Shown here: positions 47,331 to 58,110 of the stretch, piece by piece
Position numbering within the stretch: position 1 is the first letter of the stretch
Layout of the letters: each line of letters begins with the position of its first letter
Source: Paragonimus westermani
Taxonomy: Eukaryota; Platyhelminthes; Trematoda; Plagiorchiida; Troglotrematidae
Length of the DNA: 64,000 bases
Assembly: GCA_008508345.1 (NCBI GenBank)
Contig: QNGE01003022.1
Coordinates: 5,973-69,972 of the forward strand
Direction of reading: 5' to 3'
The notes under the pieces: model-generated
What the model was told of the DNA's origin: nothing
What the model saw: the letters and a program-made list of their open reading frames with translations, nothing else
Database searches by the model: none
Made by a program: the position numbers and the translations under genes

Positions 47331-50300
47331 TCTCGAGAGCAGACACAGTAACTGTCCTGTTAACTCCAATCAATAGCCCCGCGAGACATTCCTATGTTAT
47401 TAGCTTATTCTTTTAAAAATCTGATACTGTAAGATCACTACAAACTAGTCTGATTGTCTGGACAGTTCATCAGCATACGTTGGTCAATTTCAGTTCGGTC
47501 AAAATAGCGAGAAGATATAATATGTTGTGAGATGCTAACACTTCCATGTACTTCCGTCAGTCGATAAGGTAAAACAACCAAATTATATGCAAATTGCACA
47601 TAGTAGAAACAAGCGAATGGACTGACCAAATAGCTTAAATCCACATTGCAACACACCTATCCAGCTGCTAAATGTGTCCTGTGATAAGCACTAAGGGGTT
47701 CAGTCTACATATCGGTGATAGGCACTCAGCCGACCAATCTGTATATCAAATAATGTAGTGGTTAAATTGCAGTTGCAATGCCGAACAGAACTGTGTTGAC
47801 ATCACTACATGGGGGAGTATGCTTTTAAGGGGTTGTCAAAGGCACATTGACCATAGCAAGCTCGAAGACGACCGCCAAGCGCATCCTAGTGGCAGGCCAT
47901 CTACTTGGGTCGGTTACGCAATCGTAGCCCTAAACTGCCATTAGTGAACTAATGCTAATGAGACAATATCGGTTGGTTTTATATATAAAAAAAGAAGGCA
48001 CTAACACCACCGACACCCTTGCAATGGGACAGATTTTCACATTAATGTGTGGAGATTGAAACTAGTTTGGCAAGTTTGTACATTTGGTGTTGGTATGTGT
48101 AGTTTGTGCAAAATCTGTTTCCTAATGTTAGAGAACGGTAAGAGCAAGTAGAACAGCTGGTGTTTTGTGAACTTAATATATTGCTGGAGTCACATTACGA
48201 GGGAATTTGGTCGATGTGATCTACGGGCCAGTGACGCTACTCTGAGTGGCACTTATATGAATGTATCACAACCTGCTGCTGTGACAGCCAAAAACAGGGA
48301 GTGTATAAAGAAGCGATCACCGATACCCGCCGGGAACTGGGTGTGACTGCTTTTGTCTGTCGGGAAGATTCAACTTTTGTGGCTACTAGTCCAGAGGTGC
48401 AGCAAAATGGATGTTAGTCGTGATGCGAAAACAAAGGGGATGAAAATGAGCCGCAAACATGTCACGTAGGAAGTAAAAAAACGACCGAACCATGTGGATG
48501 CGCCTAGTATTTTGCGCATAGCTGCACACACGTAAAGAATGACCGATGTTCGATACGCTCACTAAACAGCGAAGTTGATGACCCATGTAAGAAAGCAACC
48601 GTGCGAAAGTGATGAGTCGTCAAGCTGACAAACTTCAGGCGGTAGGGTGAATGGAAAGACGCTGTCTGACAAAATTACAGGTGACAAGCAACAAAGTGGA
48701 TGATTAATAGAAGGGTCGGAAACAAACACCAGGCAATAAGTGAACTTGACGAAAAAGCGGGTTCGTCTTATTAAAGATTGGAAACATCACATGAGCTTCC
48801 TCAAGACAAGTCAGCCAGTTTGCACGCACAGACCGAGATGACACCCACTCATAGTGATGAAACTGGATTGAACGCGTAAGGGGACGTCAATGTGCCGTCA
48901 GGGTTGTGTCGTGTGAACGTGATATTAATCCGTATATTTGTGGAAGATTGTTAACATTCGAGAGTTGACACCCTCTGTTTCTCTGCCACACTCTCTCCAA
49001 TAAGTGATTATATCCCAGAGGAATGACAAGAACGCACCCAGCATCAAATAAACTCGACCTCTGATAGTAAACGATACATGACCACATGCTAAAAGAAAGA
49101 AGTGTTCAGCAACCTCGGTGGATAACATTCAGTCAGAAGAATGCAGTTCACCATTTTTGGTAGACGCTAGAATTACCAAAAAGTGCGACCTCCTGATGGG
49201 GATCAAACAATTGTTTATCTGTGGATAAACCACGATTGGATGATACTTAAATTTACAGATAATCTGGATGTTACACAAAATACCGGAGGTTAAACAACCA
49301 GGTCAGTCTGAAGCAGAATAGACTACCTCATACAACTGGAAACAGCATAATTCAAGGAAAACCTCTCCCGCCAACTGGCATAACGCGCAAGTCTCACCAT
49401 GGCATCTACATGCTTGATACCCAGTTATCTTTCTGTTCAGAACCTCAACAGATGTCGTGTCAGTAATTAGTGGAAATTCGATGTACGTCCCTCAGTTCGT
49501 TCACGAGTCACTAAGGGCTGCCTGGTTAATCGCATACATCACGCAACATAAAGAAACACTCGCGGAACAAATCTTCACAAACCACCATTATCTGCGGTTT
49601 GCAAGCATACCTTGCGTATTACATTTTATGAATGCTGTGAATGATAACATCATGGTTATTGCTGATATCAAATAAAATCACGCCGAGCTTCTACTTGTAA
49701 TTCTCTTTCAGGCAAGAGTCCAGTCATCAATTGGTGACTTTCGATCCGGTAATGCATGACACACCAAGCCAATAGAAACAGTATTCTGTCCTACCATTTT
49801 TTAACTCTCTAATGCTGGTGAGGAACGTCTGAAAACTGTGTGATACCTTCACAAATGGATTAGTCTATGTTCTCGTTTCCGCCGCTTTTCTTATCAAAAA
49901 TGGAGCTGCCGTTTCATCTAATTAAGAGGTTATCGGGGCTGTGTGGCAAAATCAGCAGAACTCTGGTTTTCCCACTGTACACGTCCGCCAAATAACGGCC
50001 ATCGTAAAATCCACGAATGAACTGGAACCCAACATGTAACAAAACCGGAGTAGTTAGGGTGATGTTAAATGTTGGATCATTAATAGAGAACGTGAAGACA
50101 TATGCAGTGGTTCTGCTGTGCTCATCCTTTCTGTAAATTTTGAAAGCCGGAGGAACTTTCAAGGTCATGATCAGCCCAACGCTTATAGGCAACCACCTTA
50201 CTTGAGTTCTGTTAACGTGTGTATCACAGTTAGAAAAAGATACTAGTTTTGTATACCGTCTGGCGGTTGTAGATGACAGTCCGAGGTTCACTCTCCAAAG

Positions 50301-50860
50301 CCTCAGATTCAGGGGCGCGCTTTAATGAAACGCTTGAGTCGTCGGCCTAAAAAAGTACTGAAAATGACTAAACAGACACTAATCATGAACCGAGTTTTAA
50401 AATCACTGCCGATAACCAAGCATATCAAAGCAGGCGCATACGAATGCACAGGTTTAGTCTAATTCCCAAAGTCAAAAGGATGCAGCGTCCGGCTTCTATA
50501 GGACACAGCAGTTTGACACCAACGACTAACGTGCAAAGCGAGTGGGCTGATTGTCAGAAAACCGGAACAGTACCAAGATCACATGACCAGACCGGGAATT
50601 CGAACAAAGCAGCGGTGGCCTGACAAAGGCTGTCTGTCAGCGCAATCGACTGTCTAATTTTACAAACCGCCTAGGAACCGCCCATGTTGTCCACTTAGAT
50701 CACTCCTCTGAAAAAGCATGCAGAGAGATAAAACCGCCTGAACATCCAGCAGTTAAGTGGGGGGAGCGTGAAACGTGTCCAGGGGTTTAGAGTTAAAGCA
50801 GCTGTAGCGAAACTCAAGTAAGAAAGGCTCTCGAAGCCAGCAGCATTATCGACAACAGTG
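47331..50860. other. no assigned gene
   Basis: Apart from the minus-strand ORF at 49914-50291 I see no coding or repeat feature I can support. Missing 5' exons of capicua may lie here. Confidence 0.4.
49914..50291 (-). other. unassigned open frame, possible exon
   Basis: 125 codons on the capicua strand, 4.7 kb upstream of its first located exon. It contains RWLPISVGLIMTLKVPP, a hydrophobic stretch, and YDGRYLADVYSGKTRVLLIL. The composition is protein-like rather than Ser/Thr-rich. I do not recognise a family. It could be an upstream capicua exon, part of another gene or chance. Confidence 0.25.
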
Positions 50861-53365
50861 CATCATTGAATTCATCAGACATAGCGATACATCAGTGGTT
50901 CACATTGATGCTTGACTGTCATACAACCACAAAGAAGAAACGCAAACACTGCACAAGAAGAGATAGGGAAAAAGGAAGGGGACGGGAAGTGACTCAACTG
51001 CTAAAAATCGCCACTTCTATATTCAAACACAACATCAAAGTACCTATACCTCACAAACAAACAAACGGGCTACAAATTAAAATAAGGCGTCATCAGCGAG
51101 ACGGCCAACTTACTTACGGCTCTCAATGCTCCACGTCATCAAGTGCACTCACTTCACAGACAACTCGGTCAAACAAAGACAATATTCACGCCATTGAACT
51201 CGGTTAACCGCCATCTCACCCAACGTTTCCAGCCACCGAATCTGTGATTCTCGAGGGTCCCAGCCCAAGAGACGAACCCGATCTACAGTGACCAACCACT
51301 CGGTGAACGACTTCATTACTATACACCAGGTCATCATCTGTTCAACTCACACCTTGCGCCAGTCAGCAGTAGAGTCGGCAAACAGTGCACGGTGGCATCC
51401 TTAGTACATAACCTAACCATCTAAGTCTGTGCAAATGCAAGGAATGAACGAAAGAATTCGTTTGATAATCACTACCAAATACCCGCTTCCTAACCTCTTC
51501 GTTGCATACTCGCTGGTGACACCCGATACGAGCGATCGAGCACAGATATTGGTGGCCAGACACCTTAAGAAGGCTCACATCTACTCTGAGCGGTCAAAAT
51601 TCGCTGCTGTAAAGTAATACGGCCCTCACTCTCGTCTGATATACGCGACCCTTAAGCTTCACAGATATAACCCCCTGTTGCTGTAGATGCTTCAGATTAG
51701 CGAACACCGTGCTAGCTATAGAGATACGCGCTCCTAGTCAGCTACCTACATTTACAGCTACACTGCCGCATTTTGCATTTAGAGGCTCCAAAAGAGCATG
51801 CAGAGTGCTAAGTAGCGTCTAGCGTTGTCTATGCGACTAGAAATTGTCAAACAGTAGCATAATAAGGATCAATCTTCCACCAAGCAGGAGACCAGCGTCA
51901 GCATCTTGAGAGTCGCAGACAGTCCTCCACAATTTCCTGTATGTATGTATGATGAGAGTGAACAGCCTTGATGTACGTTGCTGCTGGTGCTGAGACTGCC
52001 AGACAATTCAAGGATAACCTTAATCTGAGGTGAAATGTGGGAATAAAGCGCCGACAGTGTGTCCACATACTTGGTCGGCGAACTACTTCTGAGTTTAAGC
52101 GATTCCAAAAGCGCAGATCGATCCACCGATTCGAACGCACTTCTATAGCTCATAAATAAGACGACTGTTAGCCGACGCTACACGTGACGCTGCCCCAGAA
52201 CTTGGCGAAAAGTAAAAAATTGATCAATACATCCTCGCCCAGGGAGAAACCCTACCTGTTCTTCCGTAATGTCTGTCTCCTGAGGGGCAGTGAGTCCCGG
52301 AAGTATAACAGATGCCAGAACCCTAGAAGTGGCTGAGACCAAGCTAATACCACCATGGCATTCGCAAGAGCCCCAAACTCCTTTCCTGAAAATCGGGACA
52401 ATTATCAAATGATTCCAACTTGGAGGGATTGTTTCCGTCGTCCACAGAAGTTGAAACAACAGTCAATGCCTCTATTAACGAATCTCTACATTCTTTAAAA
52501 AGTGCCGGTTCAAGATCAACTGGGCCAATTGCCTTATCACTGTAATGGACGCGAGCGTACCAACACTCGGTTGAATATCCCAACGCGGCAGTGATGTGTG
52601 TTCAGAAGCCCACAGCGAGTTGTGGACAAAGCGGGTGACCGGACGAGCCAATGCGCAACGAAATGGGACGAACGGGCGAGGGATGGGGGAGGGGGTGAAG
52701 ACCCGACAGGACGCGTCAGCTGCAAACACAAACCAGGCCGAACTGCACACAATGTAACAGTGGAAATCGTCGGTGTGTTGTGGACAGGAATTCAGTTTCA
52801 TGAACGCGGGCGAGCATGTGAAGTGAGAACGAGCGAGCTGGACAATAAAAGATTGTGCTTTACAGAATGACTTTTGGCCAAATTACGGTTGAGAGCCGAA
52901 ATGCAATTGCAGACATAAGTTTTCGTAGAAAGTCACAAAGCTACTGCCCAGACAGCGACACTGAAATTTTGCGGCAGTAATACATTGGAAGCGGGGAGCC
53001 AACTAAATTGACCCAGCGCTCTAACATACTCGAATGGTAATGCCATCTGCTTCGCTGAAAGTCTCAGTGACAGAAGGTCTCTTCGGTCAACAGCACAGAC
53101 GAGATTGAACAGTCTGCCGATGTTCGCCGAAGCAAAAGCAGGTTCCATTCCCATGACTTACTCTAGCAGCCAGGCCTCACGACCGGCGACCATGTCACGA
53201 TGCAGCTTCTCACGGATATCTCACCTAAACCTGACACAAATATTGCCAGGAAGAATGTTCGGCCTGGATTCAAACAACGCTAGAGATTTCGCTGAAATCC
53301 AACGTTGCCTAACCATGTTTAACCGATGGTTCACCGTAAACCATAACATCAGAGGAAGTATGTGA
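50861..53365 (-). mobile_element. RTE-like LINE copy 2, decayed and interrupted
   Basis: Minus-strand copy of the same LINE family as 21446-23281. Its 3' end at about 50861 shares the untranslated tail of copy 1. Reverse transcriptase pieces appear in order going up: SFTEWLVTVDRVRL (51310-51250), HQYLCSIARIGCHQ (51560-51510), the SAFESVDRSALLESL motif A region (52150-52100), and EEQVGFLPGRGCIDQFFTLR (52280-52200). The linker upstream of the RT lies at 52933-53154. Many frameshifts make it inactive. An LTR (52521-52875) is inserted between linker and RT. Confidence 0.8.
52521..52875 (+). repeat. solo LTR, internally deleted, inserted in LINE copy 2
   Basis: Aligns in plus orientation with the LTR at 63427-63976, sharing ctcgg-tgaat, gaccggacgagcca and gacaataaaagattgtgctt (poly(A) signal at 52844-52849). 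It is about 200 bp shorter. The LINE sequence reads gggccaatt before it and ccaaattacgg after it, and is continuous with copies 1 and 3 if the LTR is removed. A repeated GGC at the two edges is compatible with a short target duplication. Confidence 0.72.
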
Positions 53366-55583
53366 GTAAACCACCGACAGTGTTCGCACAGTTAGTCGGT
53401 ACACTCCTGCGTTTAAGTGATTCGAACGCACTTCTATAGCCCAGAAATACGACGGTCGTTGGCCGACGGTACACATGACGCTGCTCCAGAATTGGACGAA
53501 GAGTAAAAATGCAATCTATACATCCCCGCCCAGGGGGAAACCCTGCCTGTTTCTCCCTAATGTTTACCTCCCGAACTGCAGTGATTCAAAGAAGTACAAT
53601 AGATGCCAGGAACTTCGTAATCACTGGGGTTAAACTAATGCCTTGACGGTTTTCGCAAGAGTCCTGAACTCCTTTCTTGAATACAGGAACAATTATTGCG
53701 TGACCCCAGCACTGGAGGATGGTCTCCGTCTTCCAAACACGTTGAAACAACTGAGTCAAAGCATCTACTAACGTCTCTTCACCTTCTTCGAGAAGTGTGG
53801 GCACGAGCTCATCTGGACCGGCAATCTTATTACGTTTGAGAGCCAAAATGCAACTGTCAACCTCAGTTGTACTGGGTGGTTCCAAATCTACCGACCAGGG
53901 TGTTACATTACGAGTTTGTGGCGCCAACACAATAGAAGCTGGAGGCCAGCTAAATTGACCCTCGTAGTGTTCCTCCCATCGTTCTAACCTTCTGGATTCA
54001 CTAGAGATGAATGTGCCATCTGCCTCGCTGACAGCTACACTGACAGACGGTTGCCTGGGACCAGTGGCAACGATCAGCCTAAAGGGATTGCCGGTGTCCC
54101 CTGAAACAAAAGCGGTTCCCATTTCCTTAACTTTTTCCAATGACCAAGCCTCACGAACAGTCTTTAGACTACGTTCCAGCTTCCTACGGATCTCTACCAG
54201 ACTTGTTATGTGAACTACCAGGAGAAGTGTTCCGTCTGAATTCTAACAACGCCATGGATTTCGCTGAAATCCAATGTTGTTTAACCAACGTACCACCGTG
54301 TCGCATGCCACACTGCCTGCTTCCCGGATGGCCTGCGAGATTTGGGTCTAGAGCCATTAAGATCCTCCTAATGAGGACTCCTGAACTTGCTTTCTAGGTT
54401 ACTTTGGTACTTATGCTTTACGGAGAGTAGTCATTTTCTCAACAGCCAGCCGCTGTTGTAGACGGGATCGTTGCCTAGCAAAAGTAAGAACAAAACGCAA
54501 CATACCAATGCATGACGTGAATTCAAGTATGTGCACTAGTAAGAAGAACAGCCTTGCATGAAACCCCGCCACCTATAGCTAACACCTACGTGGTCTATCT
54601 GAGAACAGGCCTAATTCGCAGAAGGCGGGTGTCAAGTATAGCAATGACATACATGATGCCTAAAACTAGTGCTGGCCAAAAATAGCTTATGATCAGGTCA
54701 CAGTTACAACAGTCGCCCATCATTACCCGAGCGACGTTACCCTATCCCCAAACCGCCACCTGAACGAAACTCAGCTCCACCAAGGCAATCGACCTAGACG
54801 TTCACAGCTCCGATCATAAAGCCTATATCAGAACCACGTATCAGCAGAAGGAGAGCGACCAGATCCGAGTAAAACGCGTCCTTGACGCCGACGTAACTAC
54901 AGTCAGTTGGAGCGTAATCAGACACAATGAATAAACTTCCGAAAGTCTTGCGTCTAGAGCTAGCCTTAGTAGAACCTGCCAAACGGACGGCACAGAGTCT
55001 ACTGTTAACAGGAATCCAATCTACCAAAGCGACTGCGACCGTCGTGCTGAGGACTACACCTACTCCAGCATGACCGGTAATGGTGGCCATCGAATGATCC
55101 GAAGTGTACAACCAATATCAGGTAGACAGTGTGGGCGCTCTTAATTCCATACGTTGACTACTGTCCTGGATTCTGGCCTCTGAATTGCAGCAGACGTAGA
55201 CATTCAACGAGTCTAACGTTCATACGAGAGCGGTCTGTTGACCTATTTGTTTTGGAGTGCGAACGTCGAAAACATCTGCACTAATTCGCAACCTGAGTCT
55301 GAGCAAGGGACGGGAGTGGGGCTGAAGCTGAATGGCAAGAGATGAAAGTTACGGACTCAGTGTTACTGTGATTTGTCATATCTGTTGTGGAACTTGTGCG
55401 GTAATTATCAGAAACGGAAGTCGGGAGGGGCCTGAGAGCTAAATTTAACAGGACAGTAGAGGAGGGGTCAGCAGTAGCATGTTTTCGCCTATCCACCCTG
55501 CTGCCAACAGCAGATATGGTGACCCGGTTTATACTACGAGACGGCCGATGCAGTATGGAATTACTGATGTTGTGAGGATTCAT
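53366..55583 (-). mobile_element. RTE-like LINE copy 3 with endonuclease, truncated in RT
   Basis: The most complete 5' half of this LINE family. From 5' on the minus strand it has a Ser/Thr-rich leader frame (55583-55281), an APE-type endonuclease (about 55250-54500), a linker (54360-53850) and the start of the reverse transcriptase (53850-53366). Endonuclease motifs include GVGVVLSTTVA, VDWIPVNSRLCAVRL and SDYAPTDCS. Further motifs are GQFSWPPASIVLAP in the linker and GCIDCIFTLRPILEQRH in the RT. It stops within the palm domain, exactly where copy 2 begins. Stops and frameshifts are frequent in the endonuclease C-terminal half. Confidence 0.82.
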
Positions 55584-55660
55584 AGCTATATGTGGGCTGA
55601 GATAATGCCAGGGCGCCCGGACCTACACATGAGAACGAACAGGGTTCTCAACTAAAACAT

Positions 55661-56400
55661 ATGGCTAAAAAGCCTGTACAACAAGGCAGCGGATATGTGG
55701 CAGTGTACCAAAACTGGTGCTTTTTTCCAGAACAAGATGCCAACCTTCTTCCAACCCTCAACCTGGAGGACCAGGAGACTGTGGTTTGTCGGACCANACC
55801 CTCAACCTGGAGGACCAGGAGACTGTGGTTTGTCGGACCATTGGCTTGTCTGACACGAGTAACTCTGTTGGTGCGGTCATTACACCATCCAGTTCAGCTA
55901 AACAGGTCATCGAGAAGTGCGTGCTGCCATACCGCATCAAGGTTCAGTCTTGTTGTGTCAGCTTCTCTTGTGCACGGCAAAGAACACAACGCCACAAGAA
56001 CGGCCATTTTCTTATAATCGGAAATCAATCTTCGTCGTCTCTTTATCGAGTTGATTCACTGTTCTACGAACGATCTTAATGCGACGTCATTTGGGATCCT
56101 CAAAGTACGACCCCATATTTGATGAGATCGTGTTACTCGGGTGCAATTCAGCATATGCCAATGTCCACCTCCCCAACGGGAAGGAAGAGACAGTGGCCAC
56201 TCGTCATCTAGTGCCGAAGAGGCAACTTGTGCATTCACTCCTTAATGAAGTCTACTGTTACGACAATACTAGTTCTGATTCCTTTGCTGAAGCTCAAATC
56301 AGGTCGAACTTGATATGATACCCGAATTGATGTTATCCAACAGAGCTTCACATGGGAAGTACCGATAAGCCAGATATAACACCACCGTTGAAGAAAATGG
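55661..56400 (+). pseudogene. gypsy-type Pol C-terminal remnant
   Basis: Two open frames read through a region ending YDPIFDEIVLLGCNSAYANV then TVATRHLVPK, a pattern I associate with the tail of certain Ty3/gypsy Pol proteins. A degenerate basic stretch (LSNRASHGKYR) follows near 56340. The 5' part is disrupted by the assembly duplication around 55797; treating one copy as spurious makes the frame continuous there. No integrase core is recognised. The family call is moderately uncertain. Confidence 0.5.
55754..55840. other. assembly artefact: 43-bp duplicate around a single N
   Basis: Bases 55754-55796 and 55798-55840 are identical, with one N between. This is the signature of two contigs whose terminal overlap was not merged. 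Confidence 0.93.
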
Positions 56401-56891
56401 CGACGAACTCGGCCACATAGCCCGAGGAACAGAGAGGCCTGATTCTGCCTTCACACCTATCCCTGAAAGCACTACTCTTGATCCTCTTTTTAACCACCAT
56501 CTTCATTCATTTCTTCTTAAAAACACTGTGAGCATCTATTCTAGATGTCCTTATCACCCATCCCCGTGATTATTTCCAAAACGTTCTCTGTGAAACTTTT
56601 CCCAAACGAATCAAAGCAGCCGGGAGAATGCAACAGACTGTCTATCAATGCACATCACTAGTCGACTGTTTCAATACATGTTTTCGCCTTCTGTTACAAT
56701 CTTTCATGTTGTTACATGAATAAAGCCTAATTCTTGGGTAACAAGTATTCTCTGTTCAATCCCCACCGTTCGCTCCCCTGTCTACACAATAGGTTCCAGG
56801 ATGTTCGCTTCGAAAGTGGTATGAGGTCATTATTCGGTATGTAACATAGGGTTACGGATGAACACGAGACGGGAAATTGGAAGCAAACTGT

Positions 56892-57006
56892 ATGTTGTTT
56901 GCTCAGATTGTGGTGGATTGCCAGGTCGGGGGTGCGAGTTTTCGAACGNATGTTGTTTGCTCAGATTGTGGTGGATTGCCAGGTCGGGGGTGCGAGTTTT
57001 CGAACG
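56892..57006. other. assembly artefact: 57-bp duplicate around a single N
   Basis: Bases 56892-56948 and 56950-57006 are identical, with one N between, as at 55797. The duplicate includes the start of an LTR, so the LTR appears to begin twice. Confidence 0.93.
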
Positions 57007-57036
57007 CTCGGCCGAATACCTCAACGTGGGGGGGAG
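56967..57036 (+). repeat. LTR 5'-end fragment, same family as 63427
   Basis: About 70 bp from TGTGGTGGATTGCC through ctcaacgtgggggg are nearly identical to the start of the LTR at 63427-63976. Similarity then ends abruptly. The spurious first copy of its beginning is at 56909. Confidence 0.75.
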
Positions 57037-57299
57037 TTACAAGATGTCTACATTGTAGATGGAGACAGTTCATCACGCATGCAAACACATATCAGCAAGC
57101 GTTATTCAGATAGACTGATCTGGAATATATTCGTCAGCAGGGTGATCAAATGGCCGTACGCTATAGAACAATAATTCATGTAACCTAGCTCAAAGCGTCG
57201 ACACTTCAAAGTGTGACTAGCCCGGGCAGTACGGTATATCATGAAGTGCATATGATCACCTCAACTGACCAAAGACGGACAAAAAAAGAACGGAGTGGA

Positions 57300-58110
57300 T
57301 GGGAGGATAAACACTATCTTGTGCCTTAAATTTAGGTCTCCCCAAGGGCGACGGTATTCTAGAAGAAAAGTCTAAGTGAAAGAAAACGTCCAGGGTGAGG
57401 TGATGACAGATTCCGGACGCGCTTTAAAGCTTGTGGTTCGACAGCCTCTAGACTGAGAATGGATTCATGTATATATTGAGAGAAAGCCGTAAAATTAAGT
57501 CCGAGGAGGAACTGTCCGCGTGTAGAGAAAACTGAAGTAAACGCACGGTCAATACCTCCAACATCTCTAAGTGGTGTGCCCAGAAGAAACATCAGGAGTG
57601 AAGCTAGATGATGGTAATCGAGAAACAAGGAAAGGTTAGTAGAAATAATGGAACCCAGGCTCATCCCGCCAAATACTTAGACGGTTGGTACTTCACGCAG
57701 ACGTCAGGTGTGGCGAACTGTGCATTGAACATGAAGGACCTTGCACTTAGATATGTTGAAGGGTAGCATGTTGGCTGAAGATCATAAATAAAAGATATCG
57801 AGATCAGATAACAAGATAGAACGATTCTCAGTAGAATTAACCCATATTATGATGTTGTCCATATGAAGATAGAACCCAGAAGAGATAGAAAATCGTTCAT
57901 AAAAAGTAGAAGAGGATGAGAACTAAGAGTGCGAAGTTGCGAGGCTCCTGAGGGGAAACAACAGGTAGTTGATAATGCGCCATTGACACGTATGTATATG
58001 TGTTGATTGGAAAAATAATGGCTCGGATGATCTTTCTCACGAATTTTGTATTGAAACTTGCTCCTAACCTTTACTCTGGTCATTCCATCAATTATAGATG
58101 TGTTAAACAC
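57300..58110 (-). pseudogene. CR1/jockey-like LINE reverse transcriptase remnant
   Basis: The minus strand carries late reverse transcriptase motifs of the CR1/jockey group: a degenerate GASQLRTL...LLLFMNDFL near 57930-57860 and LSLEAVEPQALKRV near 57450. LRLFF is followed, after a frame change, by LEYRRPWGDL near 57350-57320. The last motif (L-x-x-RR-x-x-GDL) is diagnostic of these LINEs. The intervening sequence is frameshifted. It is a different LINE family from the RTE-like copies next door. Confidence 0.62.
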
